A stretch of DNA of 39,343 bases from Cytidiella melzeri (GCA_022592445.1 JABYQR010000402.1:1-39343); one strand, 5' to 3'. Positions 10,163 to 20,309 are shown, counted from the first letter of the stretch. Notes: generated from the sequence alone by a model not told the origin. Made by a program: numbers and translations.

Positions 10163-12135
10163 TCAATTATCTCTAAATACAGCATCTGCTGAGAAGGTCT
10201 CGATATTAGTGAGGAAAGCGTTTGCAGCTGATTTAGCCTGTCGCAGCCGTGACTTCCATTCACGGTTGGACACCGGGGTTGCCGTTCCTTCAACAATGTC
10301 CTTTAATCGTTTCTGAAACCAGTCCTCTGCCTCCTGAGACCAAAATCCTACATTGAGCCCTGAGTCAAGCCACGTATTGTGTATTGGCCACCATGACACA
10401 ATTGATCCATGGTCTGCTGCTTGTGCTTGGTGTTCAAGTCAGTCTATGTATGACCTCATAAATTGACATGCCACATACGGGTTTGTACACAGTATACACC
10501 TGAAATGACATACTGCTCCTGCAATGTCAGTGTGGTTTCAGCGTATGAATCCCGGTTTGCCACTATCCGTTTGAGGTAAACATGACCCAAACGTTCGTTG
10601 ACAGGTGGACCTTCCAGGACGTTGTTTATGCTACATACTTCCCAAGCAAGATGCCATGCAATGCCACCCTGAGTAAGTGCCGTTTGTCCAGCAACACCTT
10701 CCAGCAGGTTGTCTCGGACTCAAATGTACGCCTTATAGTCTTCCATTGTGAGATTAGTGTTGTGTGGTTTGACACCAAGTCCTATGGGAGCGTTGTCGAG
10801 TATCATGTTGGTAGGTATTGTATTTTGTGGAAGAACTGTGTTAAATGGTATTGGGGAAATGATTCTGACTGGAATTCCACGTGCAACAAAAGCAACCAGC
10901 AGCATTGACAAGTCTGACCCAAAGCGAGCCCTTCGTGCATGTAGGACTGAAACTGCGTGTTGGATCAGCAGACTCCAGCCAGCCGTACAACATGCTGGCT
11001 TTGAGTCAATTGATTCCACCCTATACCGTGCAGATTTACTTTCTCCGTCATCGAATTTTGACACTGCAATGAAGGATCTGCTAGTGTCCGCCTCCAGTCC
11101 ACGTTCCTCCGCTTCCGGGTTCATGTCACATATCTCAGCCGGCGGTAACTCCCGCGCCTTGACGTATGCAACAAAATCCGCAGCTGATGGCAAGATACTG
11201 TTATCAATGCTGTCTGATTTTGTTCATGACCCCATTGACCAATAGAGCTTGGCACGATCTCTTTCCGGCAACCAGCTCTGAGCTTCAGTTTTACGTGGCG
11301 TCCATTCTCCATCAGGACGAGTAAATCCGTATTGTAAAGTGAGGACTTCGGTTATGGAAGGAGTGATGACTGCTGACAAAGCGTCGGTATGCAATACATC
11401 CCCACCGTTGTCGTCATCTAGCAGCAGTGCCGTTGACTCCTCTAGCGACATGGAAGGTAGTGAACCTTCGGATGTGTGCATGTTGTCAGGAGTTGTGAAG
11501 GGAACCTTTGGATAAGTGTTGCTGTGAGATTGAAGACGCAGGAACTCTAGTTCTTCCAAGTTTCTCCTTGGCGTAGACACTGTTGGGAGATGTGTGGTGC
11601 TCTGAGCCAACTGTACAGTGACATCAAGTTGCAAGGGTTCTACCTGAGATGAAGATAACGAGACAGGTGCTCAAGAGGGTGACGGCAGTGGTGAAGAGAT
11701 GTAAGGATGGTTTGGCATGAGATACGCTCCTGTGTTGTGAAGTCCTGTTTCCGCGGTGTCTTGCGCAGCATTCCCATTGTTGAGGATGTATGCAGACAGG
11801 TAATTTATGTCGTACTCATGCCGAAACGAGTTGTAAATACGCTGCTCAGCGGTAGTGTGGCGCCACACATATTGCACGTCTCTGAACAGTACCTTCCTGC
11901 AGATTTTGGTATCTTGCTCGTGAGTCCAGATGTAAACTGATGGGCCGTTTCGACCTAGTAACGGCTGGGACTGTTGTGAAGCAATCCTTGCGAGCCTTTT
12001 GCGTTGGTCTTCTTCACTCTCTGCAAGTGCCCATTTCGTCTGTATGTCTTCTTCTCGAGACACACACTCCTTGTACGATGATACGCCCGGAAATCGCTGG
12101 ACGTGCAACAGGCCCAAAGGTGAGCACATTCGCAT
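10163..12135 (-). pseudogene. Decayed large gene, 3' part, with in-frame TGA codons
   Basis: Read on the minus strand, one frame runs from 12135 to about 10490 and is broken by TGA at 11671-11673, 11224-11226 and 10720-10722; the open pieces lie exactly in phase (12 and 10 codons apart). A frameshift near 10490 leads to a frame that has another TGA near 10440 and then a conserved-looking WWPIHNTWLDSGLNVGFW segment ending at 10163. Other conserved-looking pieces are KWALAESEEDQRKRLA, LTMEDYKAYI and RVESIDSKPACCTAGW. I have the impression of a multi-copy Agaricomycete family of unknown function, but cannot confirm it. The 5' parts of the same gene probably lie at 13679-14229 and 14930-16130, separated by two insertions. 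The stops suggest CGA or TGG to TGA changes. Confidence 0.7.
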
Positions 12136-12149
12136 GGACTAGCAGCAGC

Positions 12150-12620
12150 CCTTGGTTATGGCAAGACTTGCATTGCATTGCCTCGCTTTGCTTTGCTTTC
12201 CATTGCATCGCTTCGCCTTGCTTTGCTTTGCTTTGCTTCATTTCGCCTTGCTTCGCATTGGGTCGCTTTGCTTCTCTTTGCCTCGCCTTGCCTCGCCTTG
12301 CATGTTGCTTCGCGTCGCGTCGCGCCGCCTTGCTTTGCCTCGTGTCGCGTCGCATTGCATTCCCTCCGCGTCGCTTCGCCTCGCGCCGCCTCGCCTTGCC
12401 TCGCCTTGCATGTTGCTTCGCGTCGCGTCGCGCTGCCTTGCTTCGCCTCGCATTATCTCGCGCTGCCTCGCGATTGCCTCGCTTCTCCTCCGCTTTGTTT
12501 GGCCTCGCGTCGTCTTGCATTGCCTCGCTTCGCATTGCCTCGCGTTGCATTCCCTCTGCTTTGGTTCGCATGGCTTTGCATTGCATGGCTTCACTTGCCG
12601 CATATTGCATCCTTGTAGTC
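12150..12620 (+). repeat. Degenerate pentanucleotide tract (CYTYG-like)
   Basis: About 470 bp read as successive 5-mers such as cattg, cctcg, ctttg, cttcg and ccttg with few interruptions. A roughly 110-bp segment (cctcgccttgcatgttgctt and following) is itself duplicated at about 12291 and 12400. Because 5 and 3 share no factor and the 5-mers lack stop triplets, all frames on both strands stay open, which explains the long Leu/Ala/Ser/Arg-rich open frames. Confidence 0.9.
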
Positions 12621-13035
12621 CCTCGCACTCAAGCTCATAGCTGTTGGAACCCCCCGGCCCCCTTTTCCACTCCCTCGGATTCCGCAGCCTGTTCTCTTTG
12701 CAGAGCGGCTAAAGGCAGTGCCCCATCGCTCCTGTAACATGTTTCGCGTTTGTCCCTTGTTTCATCGTGCAATGCCCCTTTCCTTGCCTTGCTCTTGCAT
12801 GGCTTCAATTTGCTATAGCCCCTATTGCCTTTTACTTATATATGCTGTGTCTGTACTTTGCTTAGCTTAGAATACAACACCCCCGCGGTTTTCCCCTCAA
12901 AGTTGCCCCTGCCACTTTTCCCTTGCTTCTTGAGCAACTCCGCAGTGCGTATCTCTCACCCTGCGTCACTTTCTCCTTCATTGTGACCCCCTTTTGTGTT
13001 CCTACTGCGTTTATTTCACTGTGTTACTTACTGCG

Positions 13036-13167
13036 CTGCGTTTCTCCTTCACTGCGACCCCCTTTTACAGCCGCCCCTTCTCCTTTTCAAGGCTACTGAG
13101 TCTTACTGCGTTCTCCTTCACTGCGACCCCCTTTTACAGCCGCCCCTTCTCCTTCTCAAGGCTACTG
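13036..13167 (+). repeat. Tandem duplication, about 71-bp period
   Basis: The unit from ctgcgtttctccttcactg to caaggctact occurs at about 13036-13097 and again at about 13108-13167 with minor differences. It lies inside the CT-rich insertion. Confidence 0.8.
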
Positions 13168-13678
13168 CGATTTAGACTGCGTTTATTCTGTGTTCCCATT
13201 GCATTTCCTACTGTGTTTGCCATGGTGTTTTGCATTATCCTCTTGCAATGAGCCAGCGCAGTCCTTTCTCTCGCACTTTACCACACCACTTCCTCTCCCC
13301 CCTCTTGTGTATTGCATTCCAATTGCTCCCCTTTCTTCACCACTGCGTTGCCCCTAGCTCTATCACTTTTATACCACTTTCTCTTGCAACACTTAAATTC
13401 TATTGCCTCTTTGCATTGCCTTGCCTTGCTTGGTTCTACTTTACATCTTTCTACCCGGAACTTTTCCCAGCTACCCAAACAAACCACAGCACTTTTGGCT
13501 TTGCACTCCAAGCCCTGCAAATGCATCACCGCTCGCCCGAGTCTAGGTGCAGCCTAGGACTCTTGGACCCACTCGCAACCTACATTCACGCATACCCTCA
13601 ACCCCTACTTACACATGTAATCGCCTCTCGCGAGGTCAGGTGTGTTTGTGCCCGGTCCCTTTGTGGCCGGGGGGTATG

Positions 13679-14229
13679 TTAGTGTCTCAACGATTCCCCT
13701 GGTAACTGGCGACCTCTGTAAAGGAAGGCGTAAGATTGTAAGGTCGAGTGGGATGGGGTGTATTCTTGTAGACGTGTAAGGCTTGTACTTCCATCAGCAG
13801 GTGCGTGCAAGTACAACACTACGTCCCCTGTTCTGCGACGTACTGTGACCCGGCTGTCCGCAGTACGGATGGTTGTATTAACAACGAGGTGACCATAATA
13901 ATCATTAGTGCGAAGTGATGAGCCATGAAATTTGCTGTCGGAGGTGTACAAAACCGTCGCAGCGTCCTGAACAATCCAAGCCCATCAATTGTCAGGTCGG
14001 AATTGTTGGTACAAAGCGCGTGTGGCAGGTGATAATTCTGTGCTGATCGGGTTACTGGGGTACGCAAACCAAAGGGGGATGGAGTTCCCAAGGGATACAA
14101 TGTGGGGGATGTTACGATGCCATTGGCATTGCGCGTTAGGGTCAAATGTCCTCGTAATGTCAACAAAGGCTCCAATTCGCAGAATAGACCAGTCACAGAT
14201 CCAGGAGGTTCTTGTCGCGGAGCGACTGC
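13679..14229 (-). pseudogene. Decayed large gene, middle part
   Basis: One minus-strand frame runs from about 14222 to the stop at 13679 with a single internal TGA at 13985-13987. It reads sensibly across that stop: WSILRIGAFVDITRTFDPN, then LWFAYPSNPI, then WAWIVQDAATVLYTSDSKF after the TGA, and ends PGESLRH. A different frame over the same bases (13819-14334) is open by chance and partly lies in the adjacent LTR. The segment sits directly between the solo LTR (14230-14929) and the CT-rich insertion, so it is best read as the middle of the same gene as 14930-16130 and 10163-12135. I do not recognise the family. Confidence 0.6.
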
Positions 14230-14929
14230 TGTTATGCTGATAACCCTAAAAAGAGAGTGAAGTAGAGAGGAAGGGGGTAGATCTCCAACGACGACAACGA
14301 GGTCAAAGTCGATGATAAGCAGGCAAGCAGGCACTGAGGCCGGATACTAGCAGTGCAAATGACAGAGTTAATATGGTATGATACTAAGTTACATGCAGTA
14401 ACTCACCTAGCAGTGCAAATGACAGAGAGGTCAAGATGCAGAGCTAGGGAGGGTAAGGTCCACTATATATACTGTGGCTGGGTGGTCTGTACACCAGTTC
14501 CCACACTAGGGACTGGAGTAACTGTGGGGCTGGAATAACAATAGAACAATAAGAGACCAGGGTAACTGTCAAGGACCTGAGTAACTGTCAAGGACCAGGG
14601 TACGTAGAACAATAGAGCTAGAACAACAGAACAATAGAACAATAGAATAGGAACAATAGAACTGGGGGAATCCCTAACAATAGTCGAAAGACAATAGAAC
14701 AATAAGATCTGGGGGAATCCCTGGGGAATCCCTATCAATGGAAGAGGAACAATAGAACAATAGCCTAGGTTGATCTGGAACCGCTCCAGACTGAGTCTAG
14801 GGTTTGGGTCTGGACTATTGATAAATAAGGCAGGATGTCACGTGACCCGGGTTAGGGTTAGGTCTGGTAACACTCCTAGCCGGAAAATAAGCGCTCTAGA
14901 TAGGCGCTTAAGGCTGTAAACTTGTGACA
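14230..14929 (-). mobile_element. Solo LTR, 700 bp, with an R-region intron bounded by direct repeats
   Basis: On the minus strand it begins TGTCACAAG and ends GCATAACA. A TATA run (14464-14471) lies about 30 nt before ATCTTGACCT (14437-14428), which resembles the self-primer atctcgacct of the 35.1-kb element. Directly after it comes a 21-nt sequence (14427-14407), then GTGAGT opening a 60-nt intron (14406-14347) that ends with an exact second copy of the 21-nt sequence (14367-14347), preceded by branch-like ATATTAAC. The only ATG between the predicted start and the LTR end lies inside the intron. U3 is rich in ctattgttc repeats and has two tandem TTAGGG-like units. It splits the minus-strand gene; I find no perfect target duplication. 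Confidence 0.8.
14347..14406 (-). other. Predicted 60-nt intron in the LTR R region
   Basis: Donor GTGAGT at 14406, branch-like ATATTAAC, acceptor TGCTAG ending at 14347. The last 21 nt are identical to the 21 nt before the donor. It contains an ATG followed directly by TAA; splicing would remove the only ATG of this leader. Confidence 0.6.
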
Positions 14930-16130
14930 ATGTTGGAAAAATCCGGTCTCTGTTGGACTATCCATGTCAGTTCTGAGCACGTTACACATTGTCAGAGGTA
15001 TGGCATGTTTATCCTGAGATATGTCTTCCCACACATGTGTACCGGCCACCTCTTCTTTCATAAGGAGGTACGACAGGAACGCAAAACGTAGAGTAAACGC
15101 TGCTCGAGCGGGACGTGTGGCTAGTATGGCTCTTGCTGCGGTTGGCCAAGCAGCAGCATACCCGAATGACAAAGGATCGGGGGTAGTCGCTGTCTCAAGG
15201 TAGGTGCTTGAAATTCGGCAAAGAAGGCAACACTGCAGGCGCAGCATAAGTTGCTTGAGAGCCTGCCACTGCCGTTGCCTAGCAGGCTTGAGTTGAAAGG
15301 ACAGGCTTGGCGCCCACCCTGCGACTTGCTCTACCTCTACAGCGAAGGGTGATAGACAGCTGAGCACAGGGCCATCGTAATGCGGTTGGAGTGGGACAAA
15401 TGCGAAGTAGAAATACGGATCATATGCAAATCTAGTTTGTAGTCCATCAAATATGCTGCTAATCGAGTCGGTGACAAGAGGAGGCTCAGGAAGATAGTCG
15501 GCGTTTGGACTGGTGTATATGTTTGTACTTAGTGATCCGAATACGTGCAAATGTGTCAACATGTTGGTTGAATGGCTGTCCAACGCTATGTATCTAGACG
15601 TGTGCTTAATATAGTTACTGTATATCTGAATGATCATGTACCTTGCAAATGTGTTAGATATATCTCCACAAACAGCGGCGTCTTGTCCCTGGTAATGTAA
15701 TGCAACGCCACACACTGATTGTGCACACGCCTTCTTCGCGCTGCATACAATTGCTCAGCACTTGTTGAGATATACAACGGCGAATGGTCCACTCACCTTG
15801 ATGCAAGCAGTACAGGCCTCAATAACGAAGATCACCGGCCAATTCCCTAGGATGCTGTGTGCTGCGTGAGTGTTTGTTATGTGAGTACACTTCACAAGTC
15901 AGACGCACCAAGTATGTCCCCGATTACGCGACCGACACGGTCCTCCAACGTTGTGACTTTGTAATGCGATCGTCTTCTGCACCTCGTGATTTGTCTAGGT
16001 TTGCGGTGTTGAGGTTGTACAATATTGCCAACAACAGGGTAAACTACCCCGTCGTTGAGATACTGTGAAAAAGGTGGCAAAGTCGTGTGAGGAGAGGTGC
16101 ACAGTGAGATACCGCAAGTCGATCACCATG
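14930..16130 (-). pseudogene. Large minus-strand gene, 5' part, truncated by an LTR
   Basis: Three exons can be proposed on the minus strand. Exon 1 (about 16068-15909) encodes YLNDGVVYPVVGNIVQ and following. Exon 2 (15846-15797) encodes NWPVIFVIEACTACIK and sits between GTGCGT...CCTAG and GTGAGT introns. A long exon (about 15740-14930) is uninterrupted for about 270 codons, including AAVCGDISNTFARYMI, YDPYFYFAFVPLQPHYDGP and SFQLKPARQRQWQALK. The reading ends in the LTR at TGFFQHC; the last 16 or so residues before the stop at 14876 are LTR-encoded. An upstream exon may lie near 16130, but the start is unclear. I do not recognise a catalytic domain. This part is better preserved than the 3' part of the gene. 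Confidence 0.65.
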
Positions 16131-17425
16131 CTGGTCCGATTGCTTCACAGGTTGGCCCGTGTTTGCGGTCTGGTGTTAAGGTTAGGCGCCATCAGTCAAC
16201 TCCTGGTTCTTGCGCGCTCTCTCCCCCTCCAGCCCCCAAATTCCGGTGCGGGCTTGCGGTCCGGTGTTAAGGGTAGGCGCCATCAGCAAATGTTTGACTT
16301 GTCGTTCTTGCCCTCTCACTCGCTCTCTCCAGCCCCCGCATTCTCCGTCTCTCTCTCACTCTCTCTCTCTCGCTCTCCCACCTTCACGGTTTATGTTGCA
16401 CGAGAGGGTAGTGTACCCTCTTGTGTAATGTACTGTGTTCATCCTTTCGCGTCTCACCCTCTCTCCTGTGCGCAACTCGACACAGATAAACCGCGTGACA
16501 ATTTCCTCACCTCTCACATTCCTTCTCAACCGCTCACTGCACGCCAATATCACCTACAACGACAAATTCACCGCTATATTCTCTGCCATTGGCCTGTTCC
16601 ACCAACCACTATCACTCGATCTGACAAAACCCGATCCAAGCATGACGTGGGAGCGAGCACGATCGTGCAGTTCTCAAGTTGTGTTGTTGTAGAACGCGGT
16701 TGGCATGCACAGCGTGTGCCAGAGTCTTGGGGTTGACAAAGAACACTACAGAGGGAAAAGGTGCGTGTTGTTTTGCAAGACAACGTACAGCTGATGGCGA
16801 TTTGCTACTAGGTCAACAACAGAGTGTGCACTCTCGATGTGTCCGTCATCAGCCAGTGTTTTGTGAGGCAGTAGTTGGAAAATGATTTGCGGGTGTTTCC
16901 GGCAGAGTACTGCATCTGTAGAGTATGCAAGTTGTGTTCACGAACCAGCGATTAAGTTACTCTGGCTGCAGAATGTAGTTGTACGTACCCTTGTGATTGG
17001 GATAATATATATACATCATCCAGTTTTCCCTCTATGCTACAAATAGCTTGCTTGATCTCAATATAATATTCTGTCATCCCATCTCCTTATACTTTTGACA
17101 TGCGCCACTCGGATTGCCTGTATATCAAGTTCTTTACCTGAGATGTTGTCATCAGGCTGCAATTAGCTGTCCTCATATTCGCACTCCCTTCGTTCACGAG
17201 CACGCGAGCACCCTGTGTACCCAGACCTTGCTTGTACCCACTGTGTCTCAAATGTCAGGATGACGAAATCAATGGGTTAGTGATGTTTTTATTTTATTTT
17301 CAGTATTGTTATTTGTCGGCGAAGCCAGGGAGGGTACATGCCGAGGTACTATGCACACAGTAGAGTATGCGCAACGGGGAGATTGAAAGTCAAAACGCGC
17401 GATACGCGCAGCAAAAGTACACAAC
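16131..17425. other. Stretch without a recognised gene; short repeats
   Basis: A segment of about 33 bp (tgcggtctggtgttaaggtt and following, ending in aggcgccatcag) occurs at about 16163-16197 and again at 16255-16289. A CT-rich tract (ctctctctcactctctctct) covers about 16340-16380. The plus frame 16065-16736 (223 codons) crosses both repeats and shows no recognisable domain, so I do not call it a gene. Promoter sequences of the neighbouring minus-strand gene may lie here. Confidence 0.45.
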
Positions 17426-18050
17426 TTAGTAAAGTATGAGGGTTAGCGATGAATCCACTGCCTCGGTGGTCGGTGAAAGAAGCCTTTGGACACTTTGTAA
17501 AGCAGTCACATCCACCGTGCAACTCATTACGAAGTGTCTGAGAGCGGCGTTTCCACAAGCAAAGACAAGAGCATTGAGGAAAACGCACTTTACGGTGGGA
17601 CTTGATGTTATGCAGAGCGGGGAGGAGACGTGTCCAAGTTCTTGTCTAATATGCCGGCATCGTGAACCCATTTGCTGTCCTGCATTGTATCCCTGTTGGA
17701 AGTAGAGTCCTCCGCATTGTGAAGAGCTCCTTGGGCCAGCACGAACATGGTCCAACCCAATCGTCATTCGCGGACTCAGACGATGCAGGATCGTGTCAAG
17801 CTGTTCGCCACCGTCACCTGTAGTCGGTATGCCTCGCTCGGGAATTCTTCCGTCGTCAGTTCACCTTCCTTCCAACCGCGGCGCTTCCAGGAGACACAAG
17901 CAGAAATCCACTTACTGGGAGGCTCCGGCTCAGCTTTTCTAGCAGTCAACCCGTCTGGTTCGAACGCGAATTGTATGACTTTAGGGGCACAATTTAGAGT
18001 CCTGCTCATGTCTGAGGTGCGTCAAACCCGCAAGCATGTTGATCACTGAT
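17426..18050 (-). pseudogene. Decayed gene fragment, two frames
   Basis: One minus-strand frame (18009-17776) reads VIQFAFEPDGLTARKAEP and WKRRGWKEGELTTEEFP, and continues past two stops to MFVLAQGALHNAEDSTSN and DSKWVHDAGILDKNLDT. Near 17610 the sense continues in another frame (within 17767-17426) with FLNALVFACGNAALRHFVM and VQRLLSPTTEAVDSSL. The switch of frame and the stops mark it as degraded. I do not recognise the family. It could be part of the same mobile block as the large minus-strand gene, but nothing proves that. Confidence 0.5.
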
Positions 18051-18368
18051 TTACCAGACGTATTGGGAGCCTATAGCGACCCCTTTGTCCCCGTCCTCAT
18101 CTCGATGTGCCCCACTTTCTTCAACCTCCTCTGACTCTTTGTTTCCCTCCTCACCATCCCCGTCAATCTTGTTTTGCTTGACTTCCTCCTCAACTCGTTG
18201 CATTTCCGGAAAGGGATCCATCGCAATGTTGGCGAGGGCGAATAGTAGATAGGTAGTGCTGCAAAGAGCAGCTAAGCGCGGTAAGTCAGGTATATCCTCA
18301 TGCGCCACAAAGCGTAACTCGGTGCTGACAGGCCAGAGCTTCTGTCCTCTTTTGATAATGACGCGCAA
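18051..18368 (-). CDS. Acidic hypothetical ORF, doubtful
   Basis: A 105-codon minus-strand frame with an acidic stretch (about residues 60-95, rich in Glu/Asp/Gly). Its first 30 codons are the left arm of the fold-back at 18295-18473, so this start is unlikely to be that of a conserved gene. It may be the upstream part of the decayed gene at 17426-18050, since it lies just before it on the same strand. Confidence 0.25.
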   Translation of the reverse strand: MRVIIKRGQKLWPVSTELRFVAHEDIPDLPRLAALCSTTYLLFALANIAMDPFPEMQRVEEEVKQNKIDGDGEEGNKESEEVEESGAHRDEDGDKGVAIGSQYVW

Positions 18369-18473
18369 AAACGCGCGTCTTGTTCGAAAGAGGACGTAAT
18401 TTTTTGCCTGTCAGCACCGAGTTACGCTTTGTGGCCACCGAGTTACCCTTTGTGGCGCATGAGGACATTGCTC
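18295..18473. repeat. Fold-back (long inverted repeat with GC-rich loop)
   Basis: ccacaaagcgtaactcggtg and the next nine bases (from about 18304) are repeated in reverse complement at about 18407-18435. An inner pair tcctcttt/aaagagga and a central gacgcgcaaaaacgcgcgtc (18360-18379) extend the hairpin. A second copy of the outer part (ccgagttaccctttgtgg plus cgcatgagga) follows on the right, pairing with tcctcatgcgcc at about 18296. Both strands therefore show an outward frame beginning with the same STELRFVA peptide. Confidence 0.8.
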
Positions 18474-18607
18474 CCTCTGTTTTCCTCCCGCCTCTCACCT
18501 CCATACGCTTGACCGCTCTCACCCCTATATCGTTGTACACCCTCAAGGTCGGCTTTATACTTCATCTTGAAATGACAGAACCGGTGAGTACATGTTTGTG
18601 CCTATTG

Positions 18608-18949
18608 TTCTATACACACAGGGGTATTCGTTTGTACGATGCGGCAGTTGCGGCATTGTGCAATTCGGTATTGCTCTTGTGATGTCGTACAAGCTTGGTG
18701 TTGCAGGGCCGACTTGTTCGGTAGTTTGCTACAGTTGTGTTTTCATGTATCTCTCTCGACACCAGACGCTCTCTCTGGTTCTATACACGCAGGGTTGTAT
18801 TCGTTCGTACAATGCGGCAGTTGCGGCATTGTGCGATACGGTATTACTCTTGTGATGTCGTATACGCTTGGTGTTGCAGGGCCGACTTGCTCGGTGGTTT
18901 GCTGCAGTCGTAATTTGGTGTATCTCTCTCGACGCCGAACGCTCTCTCC
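18608..18949 (+). repeat. Two-copy tandem repeat, 171-bp period
   Basis: The segment starting ttctatacac(a/g)caggg occurs at 18608 and 18779 and both copies extend to a ctctctcgac...gctctctc end, at roughly 90 percent identity by eye. The overlapping open frames (18592-18855, 18639-19067) carry repeated peptides such as AVAALC and are not supported as genes. Confidence 0.85.
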
Positions 18950-19056
18950 TCGATCAAGTGGACAAGAGCATCTATTGCACTGTGCGTCACTCCGCTCCTT
19001 GTTTCAAGCGGCTCTCCTGATATCTCCATGTAGCGTTCACTTTATTACTTGTCCGC

Positions 19057-19185
19057 ACCTTCTATGAGACGTTTTTCAGTGTCTCGAACCACCCGTAATG
19101 GGTATCAGGCACGTACATCACCGCACCGGAGACCCCACTGTGTTGACCTGGCACGGCGACTTGGAGAACGGGTGGGACGCCCCTG
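19057..19185 (+). repeat. Direct repeat, copy 1 (partner at 20041-20176)
   Basis: About 130 bp from cttctatgagacgttt to gggtgggacgcccct recur about 985 bp downstream with scattered changes. Copy 1 has an open frame reading DPTVLTWHGDLENGWDAP, while copy 2 has lost that frame but continues as TLQEAIDTCHGQLPVRRR, so the pair may be two damaged copies of one exon. Confidence 0.7.
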
Positions 19186-19246
19186 AAAACGCCGGCATTC
19201 AGCAAGTACCGTCGCTGAGTCAGTAGCTGCACTGCATCCCAAGTGC

Positions 19247-19750
19247 GTGTCTATCTCATCGTATACGTTCCCGCAGCTGACCAAATCTACGCACCCGTCT
19301 CTTCTCCCTGCAGCGACCAACGGTCTTGTCGGCCAGTCACGGGCAAAGAAGAAAACAACGTCAACATTATCCCTACACCTAAACACGCTGCGCGTGCGGC
19401 CACCGCACAGAGAGGAGACATATCGGCACAGAATCCGTCATCTTCTTCCCTTCATTCCAACAAAGAAGCGACAAACCACGATTACTGGTATCGATACAGA
19501 CGTCCGTCAACCGTCTAGTGACCGCGGGATCTCTTCCGTCGTGGGTTCAGGGCACCCTGCAAAGCACATTTTGCCTGGACAGGTCCCACCCACTCCTACT
19601 CAGCTCTCCATGCCGCGGCAAGCTGTTGCGAGCGCTACAACGACCGGTCGCTCACTACCTACTGTGTCGATTGCAATCGCCTCAACGCTTGTACCGCCAA
19701 CGCCTGCTTCCTTGCGTCATGCAGGGTATGTCGTCTCGGACGGACCGTGA
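19247..19750 (+). CDS. Hypothetical ORF between direct repeats, doubtful
   Basis: A 167-codon plus-strand frame has a basic middle segment (NTLRVRPPHREETYRHRI, then FIPTKKRQTTITGIDTD) and a Pro/Ser/Thr-rich end. A second frame over the same bases (19243-19518) is also open, and I cannot decide between them. It may be an exon of the plus-strand gene downstream. No domain is recognised. Confidence 0.25.
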   Translation: MSISSYTFPQLTKSTHPSLLPAATNGLVGQSRAKKKTTSTLSLHLNTLRVRPPHREETYRHRIRHLLPFIPTKKRQTTITGIDTDVRQPSSDRGISSVVGSGHPAKHILPGQVPPTPTQLSMPRQAVASATTTGRSLPTVSIAIASTLVPPTPASLRHAGYVVSDGP

Positions 19751-20040
19751 TCAGGCTCACCATTTGCCTTTGCATTCTCATGCGCACCATACGAGCAACG
19801 GCAGCTGAAGTGGTGCACGTGGTAGTGTTGGTGGGTGGTCCCCCCCCGCCTCCAAGCTAAGCTTGCCGACGTCCTCTGCACAACATTCCTTGAGCCACTC
19901 TACGTCCGTGTCTGTGTCCGCCAAAAGACGTGGCATGCCCCGGCGGTCGTCGATAGACCGTGGCTCGGGCCACCACTCGCGCCATAGCATCGCGACTACA
20001 AGCCGTATGCCCCATCCTTCTGAAAAGTGTCTAGCGAGTT

Positions 20041-20176
20041 GGCATCTTCTATGATACGTTTGTCAGTGACTCGAACCACCGTTAACGGGGATCAGGCGCG
20101 TACATCACTGGCACCAAAGACCCCACTGTCTTGACCTAGCACTGCAACTTTAGGAACGGATGGGACGCCTCTACGC
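20041..20176 (+). repeat. Direct repeat, copy 2
   Basis: Partner of 19057-19185; see that entry. The stretch 20177-20340 continues with an open frame (QEAIDTCHGQLPVRRRACAS) in the plus orientation, which may belong to the gene that follows. Confidence 0.65.
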
Positions 20177-20309
20177 TTCAGGAGGCCATCGACACTTGCC
20201 ATGGACAATTGCCAGTCAGGCGCCGTGCTTGTGCGTCAGCCTTGTTTGGCCATTTGTTCATTTCTAATTTCACTGCCTGCTTCCTTCTACGCTCGATCAC
20301 CCTTGCTGA

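Larger units (their letters stand above)
12140..13680. mobile_element. CT-rich insertion in the minus-strand gene, origin unclear
   Basis: This 1.5-kb block differs sharply in composition from the coding sequence on both sides (pyrimidine-rich on the plus strand). It has a pentanucleotide-periodic tract, then a tandem duplication of about 71 bp, then a GC-rich end (tggccggggggtatgtta). Four bases, gtta, occur at both edges (about 12144 and 13678-13681), a possible short target duplication. I do not see LTR-type coding sequence. All open frames inside (for example 11940-12737 plus, 12014-12628 minus, 13230-13682 plus) follow from the low-complexity composition. Confidence 0.5.

Noticed and set aside
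11940..12737. 265-codon plus frame and 204-codon minus frame
   Set aside because: Both lie over the pentanucleotide tract, which has no stop triplets in any frame; composition is only Leu, Ala, Ser, Arg and Cys runs.
14848..14861. Telomere-like gggttagggttagg
   Set aside because: Only two units, inside the U3 of a solo LTR; too short to be a telomere or interstitial telomeric block.
16065..16736. 223-codon plus frame
   Set aside because: It crosses two short direct repeats and a CT tract and overlaps the 5' exon of a better-supported minus-strand gene.
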